Shown here piece by piece: positions 8,918 to 17,207 of a stretch of 64,000 nt of DNA. Each line of letters begins with the position of its first letter. Positions within the stretch are counted from its first letter, which is position 1. The translations under genes were made by a program, and so were the position numbers. A model generated the notes under the pieces. The model saw nothing but the letters and a program-made list of their open reading frames with translations, was not told the DNA's origin and searched no databases. The stretch is from an uncultured Lachnospiraceae bacterium (GTDB lineage Bacteria; Bacillota; Clostridia; Lachnospirales; Lachnospiraceae), in NCBI GenBank assembly GCA_910589265.1, contig CAJUTQ010000081.1:1-64000 (forward strand), read 5' to 3'.

Positions 8918-9065
8918 AAGGGAAGGGGATGGTGGTGGACTATTTTTTAGAATGAAAGGGAGAGGGTAAAATATCGGTTACATGGAATAGAAAAGGTAGG
9001 GGGATTTTTGGAATAAAAGCTGGATCAAGATTTTTTCCTTTTTATTGTAAGTTCCCTTTTAGCGA

Positions 9066-9107
9066 CTGTCATAGAAGGGAAAATTTTTCCTTCTATGACA
9101 GTTTTTT
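9066..9107 (+). terminator. Rho-independent terminator after mgtE
   Basis: CTGTCATAGAAGG (9066-9078) pairs perfectly with CCTTCTATGACAG (9089-9101) and is followed by TTTTTT (9102-9107). The loop region itself (GAAAATTTTT) is also self-complementary. Confidence 0.9.
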
Positions 9108-9673
9108 CTTCCAATATTACCTGAGTATGATAAAAATTTTCTAAGGAAATCTATAATATGAAAAATGGGGAATTTCCACATAATACTTTTGGTAAACAAG
9201 ACAAGAGTATCCATGTCTCCCCATTTTATGGGATGGAATGCTTCGCTGCTTTCTATTATAGAAAAGCCTATCTGTTCTAATTTTCTTTAACCTATCTTTC
9301 CTATTTGTTTTAAGGCATAAAAATAAAGTGTTATCTCCATTGATAGACTTATTGTTTTTATTTAGTTAGAGAATGATAGACAGTTTTTGCATAAAATTAT
9401 GGATTCAAAGGTAACTATTTCTTTATATAATAAAATTTCTAATTTTAAAAGAGTAATGGATAAACAAATTTCTGAAAAATGTTTGGAGTTATAGGATATT
9501 ATGCTTAAAAGGTAATTGGGTTCCATAGAGAGAGCAGCAGAAAGTGAATGGAAAGATAATTACTTGAATGGACTAGTTATCACGAGAGTGTAAGAGCTTT
9601 TCATTGCTGGAGGAACAGTATAGGGAAGGCAACAAAAGAGATATGTACAGCGAAAGTATCCATATACTAAATA

Positions 9674-10380
9674 GAGAATGAAATAGAAGTCAAAGGTAAA
9701 GATGAAATTGACTGCCTTACTATGACACAAAGATGTGAGTTATTTTAGACGAGTAAAACCAGTATTAGGGAGAAGATGAAACATATATTTGAAGAAGGAG
9801 AAATGGGCGAGACTTCAGTTATTCTAAAATCCCCAACAATTGGATCACATGGGAGGAACTATCCAAGTAAAATTATTATCTTGGTATAATAATTTCACTT
9901 GGATATTGTATGAAATCTTTCATTGCTACTTCATTTCAATGTGGGGCAACGGAGGGTTTAAAAAAATATACAATAAAAGGCTTTATAATGGATAATGAGT
10001 GGGAAAAATCTAGGTGGAGAGATATAGAACATGTAGAAGAGGCTTTTATGATACTTAAAAATTTTTTCTGGTAATTTATATCAAAAGATATTGGCATGGT
10101 AAAAAATGATATAAGTGAGGAAAAATAGAGGATTTTAAACTATTATGTCAGAATGTATAGACTTTGTGGAAATTCCGACTATGCTTCATTACCTTGTATA
10201 TATCTTACGATGTAGAATGTCTTAATAACATATTGGAAATAACTGGAGTAAAATTATTGGAGGGAGCAGGAAGGATTAGCTATGTACAGGCAAAAGAGAA
10301 AGTATAGAAAATATCAGGTTCAACATTTATCTTCCGTTGAAGAAGAGTCTACAGAAATAGCTGCTCAGGCGAGATTTTAA
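9674..10380 (+). pseudogene. Decayed RhuM-family gene
   Basis: Three adjacent plus-strand segments in shifted frames read as parts of one RhuM-family protein (a Fic/toxin-like 'virulence protein' class, function unsettled). Segment 1 (9674-9835) gives LTMTQRCELF, a stop, then TSKTSIREKMKHIFEEGEMG, like the N-terminal LTQxQMAELF...NIFEEGEL motif. Segment 2 (from about 9880 to 10074) gives LGIIISLGYCMKSFIATSFQ and then EGLKKYTIKGFIMDNE, like the YNLDVIISxGYRV...FRxWATxxLKEYIxKGFxMDDE core. Segment 3 (about 10230-10380) gives LLEGAGRISYVQAKEK and RKYQVQHLSSVEEE, like the C-terminal helices. In-frame stops and frameshifts make it a pseudogene. Family assignment is from remembered motifs. Confidence 0.65.
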
Positions 10381-10477
10381 AAGTGGCCAGACAATACATA
10401 CCTGTCTTTGAAATTCTTCATACATTCGGCTCATCTCATTCAGGTCATTGTTTTTTTTAACATGGTTTATCTCCTAT

Positions 10478-10692
10478 TTAGAAAAGATAGACTGTGATCA
10501 AAGAAAAAGTCAAAATGTCTACCATAGTTTTCAATAAACGTATAGGAATATAAAAAATACTCATAAATTTGGAAAGTCCCGTGAAGCAATTACCGAAGGC
10601 ACTGTTGGAAAATATATGTGGGAAATGGGTATTCATGCTTAGTGGATGATACTCTGGATAACTTTCAATTATCAATCAAACAATCCCAAAGA
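10478..10692 (+). pseudogene. Remnant of an IS3-family transposase (OrfB-like)
   Basis: The plus strand reads NIKNTHKFGKSREAITEGTV and then GKYMWEMGIHA, a stop, and W. This matches the helical region ahead of the DDE domain in many IS3-family OrfB proteins (pattern H..YG..RI...NTV.KYM.EMGI.A), with an internal deletion and stop codons. The fragment is too short to be active and no terminal repeats were identified. It abuts the terminator of the integrase gene. Confidence 0.4.
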
Positions 10693-10694
10693 AA

Positions 10695-10729
10695 AAGAGC
10701 AATCTATACCTAGTGATAGAATTGCTCTT
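10695..10729 (-). terminator. Terminator of the integrase gene
   Basis: AAGAGCAAT (10695-10703) pairs with ATTGCTCTT (10721-10729), with CTAT/ATAG continuing the stem. Read on the minus strand it is followed by TTTTTC. It lies immediately after the integrase stop. Confidence 0.75.
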
Positions 10730-10735
10730 AAAAAT

Positions 10736-11656
10736 TTATATATGAAAATTTTTCCGAGGATGTTTAGCAATTAGAATATCCCTTTGTTTAGCGACAGCTA
10801 CATGAGTATAAATTTCTGTAATATGGATAGAGCTATGGCCTAACATTTCCTGGATAAACCGTATATCAACATCTGCTTCCAAAAGACTTGTTGCAAATGT
10901 ATGGCGGAACATATGAGGAGTAATATGTAACTTGATAGAAGCAAGAGAAGAATACTTGTTAATCATTCTGCGAACGATTTGATCCGATAAGATTTTGCCT
11001 CCTTGATTGACAAAAAAGTGATGACAAGCTTGGATTTCCCTGTAAAAATTACTTTTATACTGTTTTAAAATATGAATAACGGATTCATTTCCAATTTGAA
11101 TAAGCCGTTCTTTGCTGCCCTTACCATAGATGAGAACTGTGCCATCATATAGATTCACATCCCTTTCCTTTAATGAGCAGAGCTCGGATATTCTCATGCC
11201 AGTGGCGAATAATAGTTCAGTAACAGCAGCATCCCGTAGGGCATTTCTTTTTTGGTATTCTGTCCTAGCGTTCCGATATTGTTTATAAATGGTGGATAAG
11301 AATATCTCAACAGTATGTAAGGGTATTATTTTAGGCAGTATGATAGGCTCTCGAAAACGTATTTGTAGTTTGTTAAAAGGACTTTGTTCAATAATTTCTC
11401 TATACTCAAGATAGCGAAAAAAGGCTTTTACGGAGGCAATTTTTCGCTTTACTGTTTTAGGCTTATATTTTGGATGTAGCTCCCCAATATAATTTTCCAA
11501 TAGAGAGGATGTAATCTCATGGCCTTCTGAAGGAGAAATGTATTGGGAAAATTGTTGTAAGTCAATCTTATATGCTTTTAAAGTTTTTTCATCTAAACAT
11601 TTCTGGGTATGGCAGTATTCTAAATAATTTTTCAAGTGTGTTTGTAAATCATGCAT
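10736..11656 (-). CDS. Tyrosine recombinase (XerC/XerD-like integrase)
   Basis: A 306-residue tyrosine recombinase. The N-terminal SAM-like DNA-binding domain covers about 1-95, and the catalytic domain about 115-300. Catalytic residues are visible: Arg in TGMRISELCSL, Lys in YGKGSKERLI, HMFRHTF (His-x-x-Arg), GHSS, and the nucleophile Tyr in ITEIYTHVA. The length equals XerC/XerD, so it could be a core-type recombinase, but its position beside decayed elements suggests a mobile-element integrase. AAGGAG precedes the ATG on the minus strand. No clear attachment repeats were found. Confidence 0.9.
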   Translation of the reverse strand: MHDLQTHLKNYLEYCHTQKCLDEKTLKAYKIDLQQFSQYISPSEGHEITSSLLENYIGELHPKYKPKTVKRKIASVKAFFRYLEYREIIEQSPFNKLQIRFREPIILPKIIPLHTVEIFLSTIYKQYRNARTEYQKRNALRDAAVTELLFATGMRISELCSLKERDVNLYDGTVLIYGKGSKERLIQIGNESVIHILKQYKSNFYREIQACHHFFVNQGGKILSDQIVRRMINKYSSLASIKLHITPHMFRHTFATSLLEADVDIRFIQEMLGHSSIHITEIYTHVAVAKQRDILIAKHPRKNFHI

Positions 11657-11858
11657 TGTAAAATCTCCTTTTTTTGAATTTATTTCACAAGGATATTATC
11701 ATACATAGATAGTTGTTACTCTGCCAATAGTATAAAAAATCATGGGAGAAATAAGAAGACAATTAATTAGTAAAAAGTAAATGCATAGTTCATAAGAAAA
11801 ACCTGCCTATTTTTTTTATAATGCTGATTTATTTCTAGTTCAGTACTAAAATATAATA

Positions 11859-11887
11859 TTTACACAGAAAATAACATTTGATATAAT
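11859..11887 (+). promoter_or_regulatory. Consensus promoter of the small ORF
   Basis: TTTACA (11859-11864), a 17-base spacer, and TATAAT (11882-11887). The transcript would start near 11894 and lead into the 29-codon ORF at 11955. The surrounding gap from 11657 to 12350 holds nothing else except the small ORF, a weak terminator and the exoA promoter. Confidence 0.7.
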
Positions 11888-11954
11888 ACAAAACAAGGAA
11901 AGTACGTGAGGAAAAAGGCGGATCCTTTCAGACGAAAGAAAGGAGAGCGATACA

Positions 11955-12044
11955 ATGATTACATACGATTCTGTACCTTTCTGGCTGTTCTTACCAGTCA
12001 TTTTTAGGAGATTTTTAAGGACAAAAGACAATAGTCGCCACTAA
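11955..12044 (+). CDS. 29-residue hydrophobic peptide, possible type I toxin
   Basis: ATG 11955 to TAA 12044 encodes 29 residues: MITYDSV, a hydrophobic stretch (PFWLFLPVIF), then a basic tail (RRFLRTKDNSRH). AAAGGAGAGCGAT precedes the start at good spacing, and a consensus promoter lies 70 bases upstream. The layout (strong promoter, leader, tiny membrane-type peptide, hairpins after the stop) is like Fst/holin-like type I toxins of Firmicutes. The peptide has a Pro in the middle and a short hydrophobic part, so it may be a mutated copy. No antisense RNA gene can be proved from sequence alone. Confidence 0.4.
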   Translation: MITYDSVPFWLFLPVIFRRFLRTKDNSRH

Positions 12045-12098
12045 GGCAATCGTGATGACGGATGCTATAAAGCATTCTGTTTATTCGTTGTTGAGGGC

Positions 12099-12118
12099 AG
12101 TTCCTTTGGGGACTTTTT
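12099..12118 (+). terminator. Short terminator after the small ORF
   Basis: AGTTCC (12099-12104) pairs with GGGACT (12109-12114, one G-U pair), followed by TTTTT. It fits the 3' end of the small-ORF transcript. Confidence 0.5.
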
Positions 12119-12236
12119 CTATGTTTTTAATATATGACAAGTATTCCGTGAGTTCGACAAGCTTTTCATGTTCACCAAATATGGAAAAAATGAGAGGAAA
12201 AATTCCAACCTTTCACATAAGGAGTTCCATTTTTTA

Positions 12237-12245
12237 TGGTATAAT
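12237..12245 (+). promoter_or_regulatory. Extended -10 promoter of exoA
   Basis: TGG-TATAAT (TATAAT at 12240-12245) about 100 bases before exoA. The -35 is weak, as common with extended -10 promoters. Confidence 0.45.
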
Positions 12246-12350
12246 AAAAATGTTCGTTTTTCAGTCAGCCATATAGGGGATCTGAAGAAGAATGAAACAA
12301 CGATAAATTTTTCTAGATGGACACAGCAGCGGAAAGGAATGGATAAGAAG

Positions 12351-13103
12351 ATGAAATGTATTTCATGGAATGTGAACGGGCTTAGAGCCTGTGTGGGAAA
12401 AAATTTTTTAGATTTTTTTAAGGAAGTGGATGCAGATATTTTTGCAGTGCAGGAGACAAAGCTTCAGGAAGGACAGATTGCGCTTTCCCTGGAAGGATAT
12501 GAGCAATACTGGAATTATGCAGAGAAGAAAGGATATTCTGGCACTGGTATTTTTACGAAGAAAACCCCTTTGGCTGTCCATAGAGGGATGGGAGTGGAGG
12601 AACATGACAGGGAAGGACGTATCCTTACTTTAGAATATGATGATTTTTATTTTATGACCGTCTATACTCCCAATTCTCAAAATGAGCTGGCCAGGCTTTC
12701 CTATCGAATGGAGTGGGAAGATGCTTTTTTAAACTATTTAAAAGAACTGGAACAAAAGAAACCCATTGTTTTTTGTGGAGACTTAAATGTGGCCCACAAA
12801 GAAATTGATTTAAAAAATCCAAAGTCAAATAAAAGGAACGCTGGCTTTACTATAGAGGAGAGGGAGAAATTTTCCCATTTGTTGGAGGCGGGATTTACAG
12901 ATACTTTTCGGTACTTTTATCCAGAAAAGGAAGGGGCCTATTCCTGGTGGTCCTATCGTTTTAAGGCAAGAGAGAAAAATGTTGGATGGAGAATTGACTA
13001 TTTTGTTGTCTCCAATGCCTTACAGGAAAGATTGGAAGGGGCCTGTATTCACAGCCAAGTATTGGGCTCAGATCACTGCCCTGTGGAATTAATCCTCTCA
13101 TAA
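12351..13103 (+). CDS. exoA: Exodeoxyribonuclease III / AP endonuclease
   Basis: A 250-residue DNA repair enzyme of the ExoIII/APE1 family that cuts abasic sites and removes 3' blocks. Motifs in order: ISWNVNGLRA, VQETKLQ (metal-binding Glu), YTPNSQ, CGDLNVAH (catalytic Asp and Asn), RIDYFVVS and GSDHCPVEL (catalytic Asp-His). The ATG at 12351 gives MKCISWNVNGLRA, the usual family start; an in-frame ATG at 12339 sits directly against GGAAAGGA and is less likely. The much longer upstream frame is chance. Confidence 0.95.
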   Translation: MKCISWNVNGLRACVGKNFLDFFKEVDADIFAVQETKLQEGQIALSLEGYEQYWNYAEKKGYSGTGIFTKKTPLAVHRGMGVEEHDREGRILTLEYDDFYFMTVYTPNSQNELARLSYRMEWEDAFLNYLKELEQKKPIVFCGDLNVAHKEIDLKNPKSNKRNAGFTIEEREKFSHLLEAGFTDTFRYFYPEKEGAYSWWSYRFKAREKNVGWRIDYFVVSNALQERLEGACIHSQVLGSDHCPVELILS

Positions 13104-13172
13104 AGGGGGGATTCTTCCCCAGAGGCAGGGGTTTTCATTTAGCATCCTATCAATTCTCAAAGGATCTTTGGA

Positions 13173-14999
13173 TTATTTTTTCATAGCTCTCTTTCTAAGA
13201 GTCGAGTCTAATATTTTCTTTCGTATCCGCAAATTCTTTGGAGTAATTTCCAGCAATTCATCTGTATCAATAAATTCTAAAGCTTGCTCTAAACTTAAGA
13301 TTTTGGGAGGCGAAAGGCGGAGAGCCTCGTCGGCGCTGGAAGAGCGGGTATTGGTCAGCTGCTTTTTCCGGCATACATTCAGCTCAATATCTTCGGCCTT
13401 TCCATTTTGACCTACCACCATACCAGAGTAAACTTTTGTGCCAGGACTAATAAAGAGGATTCCTCTCTCCTGGGCGTTGAAGAGACCATAGGTAATAGCT
13501 TCCCCAGCTTCAAAGGCAATGAGGGAGCCTTGCTTTCGATATTGAATATCTCCTTTGTAAGGACCATATCCATCGAAAATAGTGTTCATCACTCCGTTTC
13601 CCTTTGTATCTGTCAAAAATTCTCCCCGATATCCAATGAGTCCTCGGGAGGGGATAGAAAATTCCAAACGGGTGTAGCCCCCAGCAGCAGTCTTCATGTT
13701 GCGAAGTTCTCCTTTTCTTTGGCTTAACTTTTCAATGACCGTGCCGGAAAATGATTCTGGGACGTCAATATAGGTTAATTCCATAGGCTCTGTCCTTTTT
13801 CCATTCTCATCCTCTTTATATAAAACTTCTGCTTTGCTTACAGCAAATTCATACCCTTCCCGGCGCATAGTTTCAATAAGAATGGACAGATGGAGTTCTC
13901 CCCTTCCTGATACTTTATAGCTTTCTGTTGTATCTGTCTCTTCCACTCGAAGACTAACGTCTGTATTTAATTCCCGAAAAAGACGTTCCCTTAGATGACG
14001 GGAAGTGACATACTTTCCTTCTTTGCCAGCAAGGGGAGAATCGTTTACAAGAAACTGCATGGCAATGGTAGGTTCGGATATTTTTTGAAAGGGAATGGGA
14101 GAGGGATGGCCCAGGGAGCATATAGTATCTCCAATTTGAATATCCCCAATGCCGGCAATTGCCACAATGGATCCTATGCCTGCTTCTGTTACTTCTACTT
14201 TATTTAAACCGTCAAACTCATATAATTTGCTGACTTTTACTTTTTTTTGCTTTTCTTGTTCATGGGCATTGACAAGGACTACATCCTGGTTCATTTTCAG
14301 ACATCCATTGTACACTTTTCCCACACCAATACGGCCCACATATTCATTATAGTCAATAGTGCTAATAAGAGCTTGGGTGTCAGCCTCTGGATCCCCTTTG
14401 GGAGCAGGAATGGATTGTAAAATAGTCTCAAAAAGGGGAACCATATCCCTTCCCTCTTTTTCTATCTCCAGACTTGCAGTGCCCCGTTTGGCTGATGCAA
14501 ACAGAAAGGGACAGTCTAATTGGCTTTCATCAGCTTCTAGGTCAATAAAAAGTTCTAATACTTCATCCATGACTTCCTCTGGCCTTGCTTCAGGACGATC
14601 CATTTTATTGATACATACAATGACAGGGAGCTTTAATTCTAATGCCTTTTTTAGAACAAATTTTGTCTGGGGCATGGCTCCCTCAAAGGCGTCCACGACT
14701 AAGATAGCCCCGTCAGCCATTTTCAGCACCCGTTCTACTTCCCCGCCAAAATCAGCATGTCCTGGCGTGTCAATAATATTAATCTTTGTATTTTTATAAA
14801 AAACAGCTGTGTTTTTCGATAAAATGGTGATTCCTCTTTCCCTCTCTAATTCATTGGAATCCATGATGCGTTCAGTTACTTCCTGATTTTTGCGGAAAAC
14901 ACCGCTTTGCTTTAATAATTCGTCTACTAAAGTTGTTTTTCCATGGTCTACATGGGCGATAATAGCAATATTTCTTATGTCTTCTCGTTTTGTAAGCAT
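13173..14999 (-). CDS. typA: Ribosome-associated GTPase TypA/BipA
   Basis: A 608-residue translational GTPase close to EF-G and LepA, acting in ribosome assembly and stress or cold adaptation. GTPase motifs are AHVDHGKTTL (G1), DTPGHADFGGEV (G3) and NKMDRP (G4). EF-G-like domains II, III and V and the TypA-specific C-terminal domain follow (SRGLIGYRGEFLTDTKG). The start at 14999 (MLTKREDIRN) is favoured because GAGG lies 6 bases upstream; ATG 15011 would itself overlap that site. It is monocistronic and faces exoA. Confidence 0.97.
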   Translation of the reverse strand: MLTKREDIRNIAIIAHVDHGKTTLVDELLKQSGVFRKNQEVTERIMDSNELERERGITILSKNTAVFYKNTKINIIDTPGHADFGGEVERVLKMADGAILVVDAFEGAMPQTKFVLKKALELKLPVIVCINKMDRPEARPEEVMDEVLELFIDLEADESQLDCPFLFASAKRGTASLEIEKEGRDMVPLFETILQSIPAPKGDPEADTQALISTIDYNEYVGRIGVGKVYNGCLKMNQDVVLVNAHEQEKQKKVKVSKLYEFDGLNKVEVTEAGIGSIVAIAGIGDIQIGDTICSLGHPSPIPFQKISEPTIAMQFLVNDSPLAGKEGKYVTSRHLRERLFRELNTDVSLRVEETDTTESYKVSGRGELHLSILIETMRREGYEFAVSKAEVLYKEDENGKRTEPMELTYIDVPESFSGTVIEKLSQRKGELRNMKTAAGGYTRLEFSIPSRGLIGYRGEFLTDTKGNGVMNTIFDGYGPYKGDIQYRKQGSLIAFEAGEAITYGLFNAQERGILFISPGTKVYSGMVVGQNGKAEDIELNVCRKKQLTNTRSSSADEALRLSPPKILSLEQALEFIDTDELLEITPKNLRIRKKILDSTLRKRAMKK

Positions 15000-15310
15000 A
15001 TATATCCTCATTTCTACAAGGTTTTTGTACCAAGAGCTTTTGTAAAGTCCTGTATACTGAATCTTTATTAACTCATATAGTTTATCACATATTTTAAAGA
15101 TTACAAGATGTAAAAAAAGTACTTGTTTCTATTTCTTCGACTTAGAGAATGAAGAAAAAGATTGTAGAATTTTATGAGAAAAGGGCAAAAAAAGGAGAAT
15201 ATGGAAAACAGGTTTCTTTTAATAATTGGAATATATTTACAATTACCATCATATATTAGATAGTACGATACAAGAAAAAATTCTTAAAAATAAGAAGGGA
15301 GAACATTTAT
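15000..15310. other. Divergent promoter region of typA and the SSB-like gene
   Basis: For typA (minus) a possible promoter is TTGTAA (15106-15101) and TAAACT (15084-15079), spacer 16. For the SSB-like gene TTTACA at 15236-15241 is a possible -35, but the -10 is unclear. Nothing else was recognised here. Confidence 0.35.
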
Positions 15311-15937
15311 ATGACAGATAAGGTAATTGAAAATAACCAGGTTTCTATCATAGGGACAATTGTAGGAGCGTTTAGTTTCAGCCATGAGGTATTTGGAGAG
15401 GGATTTTATATTGTGGATGTTGAAGTGGCTAGATTAAGTGATTCTGCAGATATTATTCCTTTGATGGTATCGGAAAGGCTTATGGATGTAAAGCAGAATT
15501 ATGAGGGAAGGACTATTTTAGTGACTGGACAGTTCCGCTCTTACAACCGCCATGAAGAGAAGAAAAACCGACTGGTATTATCTGTCTTCGTTAGGGAAAT
15601 TGAGTACATAGAGGAAGTGACGGACGCCCAGAAGACAAATCAGATTTTTTTGGATGGATATATTTGCAAAACTCCAGTATATCGTAAAACACCATTAGGC
15701 AGAGAGATTGCAGACCTCCTTTTAGCAGTCAACAGGCCTTACGGAAAATCAGATTATATCCCTTGTATATGCTGGGGAAGAAACGCCAGGTTTGCGTCCA
15801 CCTTCGAGGTGGGAGGAAGAACCCAGATTTGGGGAAGAATCCAAAGCAGAGAGTATATGAAGAAAATAGGGGAGGAGCAGATGGAAAAGAGAATTGCTTA
15901 TGAAGTTTCTGTAAGCAAGTTAGAATATATAGAATAA
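15311..15937 (+). CDS. SSB-like protein with two OB-fold segments
   Basis: A 208-residue protein related to single-stranded DNA-binding proteins. The first half (about 8-100) and the second half (about 108-206) each read as an OB-fold strand series. The second carries the SSB-like core LDGYICKTPVYRKTPLGREI and IPCICWGRNARFA. It lacks the acidic DDDIPF-type tail of housekeeping SSB, so it is probably a specialised paralogue rather than the replication SSB. AAGAAGGGAG precedes the ATG. It is followed after 71 bases by the CobO-like gene. Confidence 0.75.
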   Translation: MTDKVIENNQVSIIGTIVGAFSFSHEVFGEGFYIVDVEVARLSDSADIIPLMVSERLMDVKQNYEGRTILVTGQFRSYNRHEEKKNRLVLSVFVREIEYIEEVTDAQKTNQIFLDGYICKTPVYRKTPLGREIADLLLAVNRPYGKSDYIPCICWGRNARFASTFEVGGRTQIWGRIQSREYMKKIGEEQMEKRIAYEVSVSKLEYIE

Positions 15938-16008
15938 TATGGACTTTTCAGGGAAGATTATGGTATGATGGGCATATCAATCGGAGAAAGGTATGAAATG
16001 GGTGCAAT

Positions 16009-16497
16009 ATGAGCCAAGGAAAGATACAAATCTTTTGTGGACATGGTAAAGGCAAGACAACGGCAGCTTTAGGGCAGGCAGTGAGAGGGGCAAATGCGGG
16101 AAAAAGCATTATGATTATCCAGTTTCTAAAGGGAAAAATGCCGGAAAGCATAGAATTTTTAAAACGTATGGAACCAGAAATACAAGTGTTTTGTTTTGAG
16201 AAATTAGCAGAACCTTTTGAGAAGCTGACAAAGGAGCAGAAGGAGGAAGAGATACAGAATATAAAAAATGGTTTGAATTTTGCAAAAAAGGTTCTTTCAA
16301 CTGGAGGCTGCGATCTTTTAATTCTTGACGAAGCCCTTGGGCTGTTGGATAAGGAGATTGTCAGCGTGGAAGAATTGCGCACTGTTGTTTTGGCAAAGTC
16401 AGAAGATATGGAGCTTATTTTAACAGGAATTGAGCTGAAGGAAGAGCTTTTGTCCTTTGCTGACGAAGTTTATCAGATAACAAGGATAAAGCCATAA
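16009..16497 (+). CDS. CobO/BtuR-type cob(I)yrinic acid a,c-diamide adenosyltransferase
   Basis: A 162-residue P-loop ATPase of the CobO/BtuR family, which adenosylates corrinoids. The Walker A CGHGKGKTTAALG is at residues 9-21, with IMIIQFLKGK and the Walker B-like LLILDEALGLLDKEIV after it. It is slightly short compared with about 170-200 residues in CobO. No other cobalamin gene is nearby, so it may serve salvage of imported corrinoids. The Shine-Dalgarno before ATG 16009 is weak; no better in-frame start exists. Confidence 0.85.
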   Translation: MSQGKIQIFCGHGKGKTTAALGQAVRGANAGKSIMIIQFLKGKMPESIEFLKRMEPEIQVFCFEKLAEPFEKLTKEQKEEEIQNIKNGLNFAKKVLSTGGCDLLILDEALGLLDKEIVSVEELRTVVLAKSEDMELILTGIELKEELLSFADEVYQITRIKP

Positions 16498-16503
16498 AAT
16501 TTG

Positions 16504-16532
16504 TTGACAGCTTTCTTGTAAGATGCTATTAT
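16504..16532 (+). promoter_or_regulatory. Promoter of the lysine riboswitch
   Basis: TTGACA (16504-16509), exactly 17 bases, and TATTAT (16527-16532). The transcript would begin just before the riboswitch aptamer. Confidence 0.85.
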
Positions 16533-16554
16533 CAAAAAAGATATAGAGAATATT

Positions 16555-16774
16555 GATAGAGGTTGCGTTTTTCATAAGTACGTTTTTGGATGTGGCAGAA
16601 GCAGAAGAAAAGAATGGAAAGGGGACAACGCCGAAAAGGCATGGAATCTGCAGTCATGCTTTTGGGCATACAGTGAATAATTGTATGACTGTCATCTTTT
16701 TGGAAGATGGAGTGCTATCTGTTAAATGAGTAATGTATTACGCAGAAGTCGGCCATCGGTTGGCTTCTTTTTTT
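16555..16774 (+). ncRNA. Lysine riboswitch (L box)
   Basis: The aptamer runs from GATAGAGGTTGCG (16555) through CATAAGTA, then GGGGACAACGCCGAAAAGG, ATGACTGTCATC and TGGAGTGCTATC (to 16719). These are the L-box conserved blocks, and the outer GATAG and CTATC close helix P1. It is followed by a terminator hairpin (16745-16767) and a T-run to 16774. Lysine binding should favour termination and so shut off dapA-dapB expression from this promoter. An unusual 430-base stretch separates it from dapA. Confidence 0.95.
16745..16774 (+). terminator. Riboswitch expression-platform terminator
   Basis: GAAGTCGGCC (16745-16754) pairs, with G-U pairs, with GGTTGGCTTC (16758-16767), followed by a run of T ending at 16774. 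Confidence 0.85.
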
Positions 16775-16775
16775 A

Positions 16776-17063
16776 TATCATAGGAAAGAATTTGTTACTG
16801 TGAAGCAATTAAGCATACGACTTTCCTATGATAGAAAAATAGTATGGGCACTTGTGGGAAAGGTATTATGTCCTTAAGGCGGCCGCACTGGGCGCAGCAA
16901 AGCGCTCAAGCCTCTTATGAGTGAGGGGATGGGGAGCTGATGTGGGCTTGCCTGCTTTGTTCTTCATGACAATAGAATCCTCCCAAAGGGCGGATTCTAT
17001 TGTTTGCAAGGGTGCATAGGGAAATTTGTTGCTTACGCAGCATGGGCCCTACGGCGAGTAGGG
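16776..17063 (+). other. GC-rich, hairpin-dense block between riboswitch and dapA
   Basis: Four inverted repeats stand in tandem. TATCATAGGAAAG (16776-16788) pairs with CTTTCCTATGATA (16821-16833). GCGC-agcaaa-GCGC follows near 16895. CAATAGAATCC (16970-16980) pairs with GGATTCTATTG (16992-17002), extended by CCC-aaa-GGG. CCCTAC (17047-17052) pairs with GTAGGG (17058-17063). The stretch is clearly richer in G+C than its surroundings. No plausible protein is encoded on either strand. It could be a structured RNA, an attenuator series or a small inserted repeat. Confidence 0.6.
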
Positions 17064-17104
17064 GAAGATAGATTTTCCCTGCCCCATTTTCATTAGATTT
17101 TGTA

Positions 17105-17133
17105 TTGTTGCTTTTAAAGAAATTGGTTATAAT
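17105..17133 (+). promoter_or_regulatory. Second promoter close to dapA
   Basis: TTGTTG (17105-17110), 17 bases, and TATAAT (17128-17133), about 75 bases before dapA and downstream of the riboswitch. If active it would let dapA escape lysine control. Confidence 0.55.
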
Positions 17134-17207
17134 GGTTATAAGCCGCAGCATATTTTTTTGGAATGGAAGAATCCATAAAATGGAGCAGCGCAGAAACGAG
17201 GTAAAAC

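Larger units (their letters stand above)
8918..10735. other. Gene-less decayed region
   Basis: About 1.8 kb without an intact gene on either strand. It contains the mgtE terminator, the RhuM-family pseudogene and the IS3-like fragment. From 9110 to 9670 I see only AT-rich sequence with very short frames (for example 30 codons near 9400) and no recognisable family. Together with the neighbouring integrase this looks like the residue of an old integrated element. Confidence 0.6.

Noticed and set aside
10736..11656. Complete genomic island defined by the integrase
   Set aside because: No attachment-site repeats or cargo genes could be delimited; neighbouring genes are housekeeping.
11846..12031. 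61-residue minus-strand ORF
   Set aside because: It covers the consensus promoter and start of the small plus-strand ORF and has no ribosome site or family.
12052..12276. 74-residue plus-strand ORF upstream of exoA
   Set aside because: It runs through a terminator-like hairpin and the exoA promoter, with no ribosome site.
16915..17151. 78-residue minus-strand ORF in the block before dapA
   Set aside because: It spans several hairpins, has no ribosome site and overlaps the dapA promoter; treated as non-coding.
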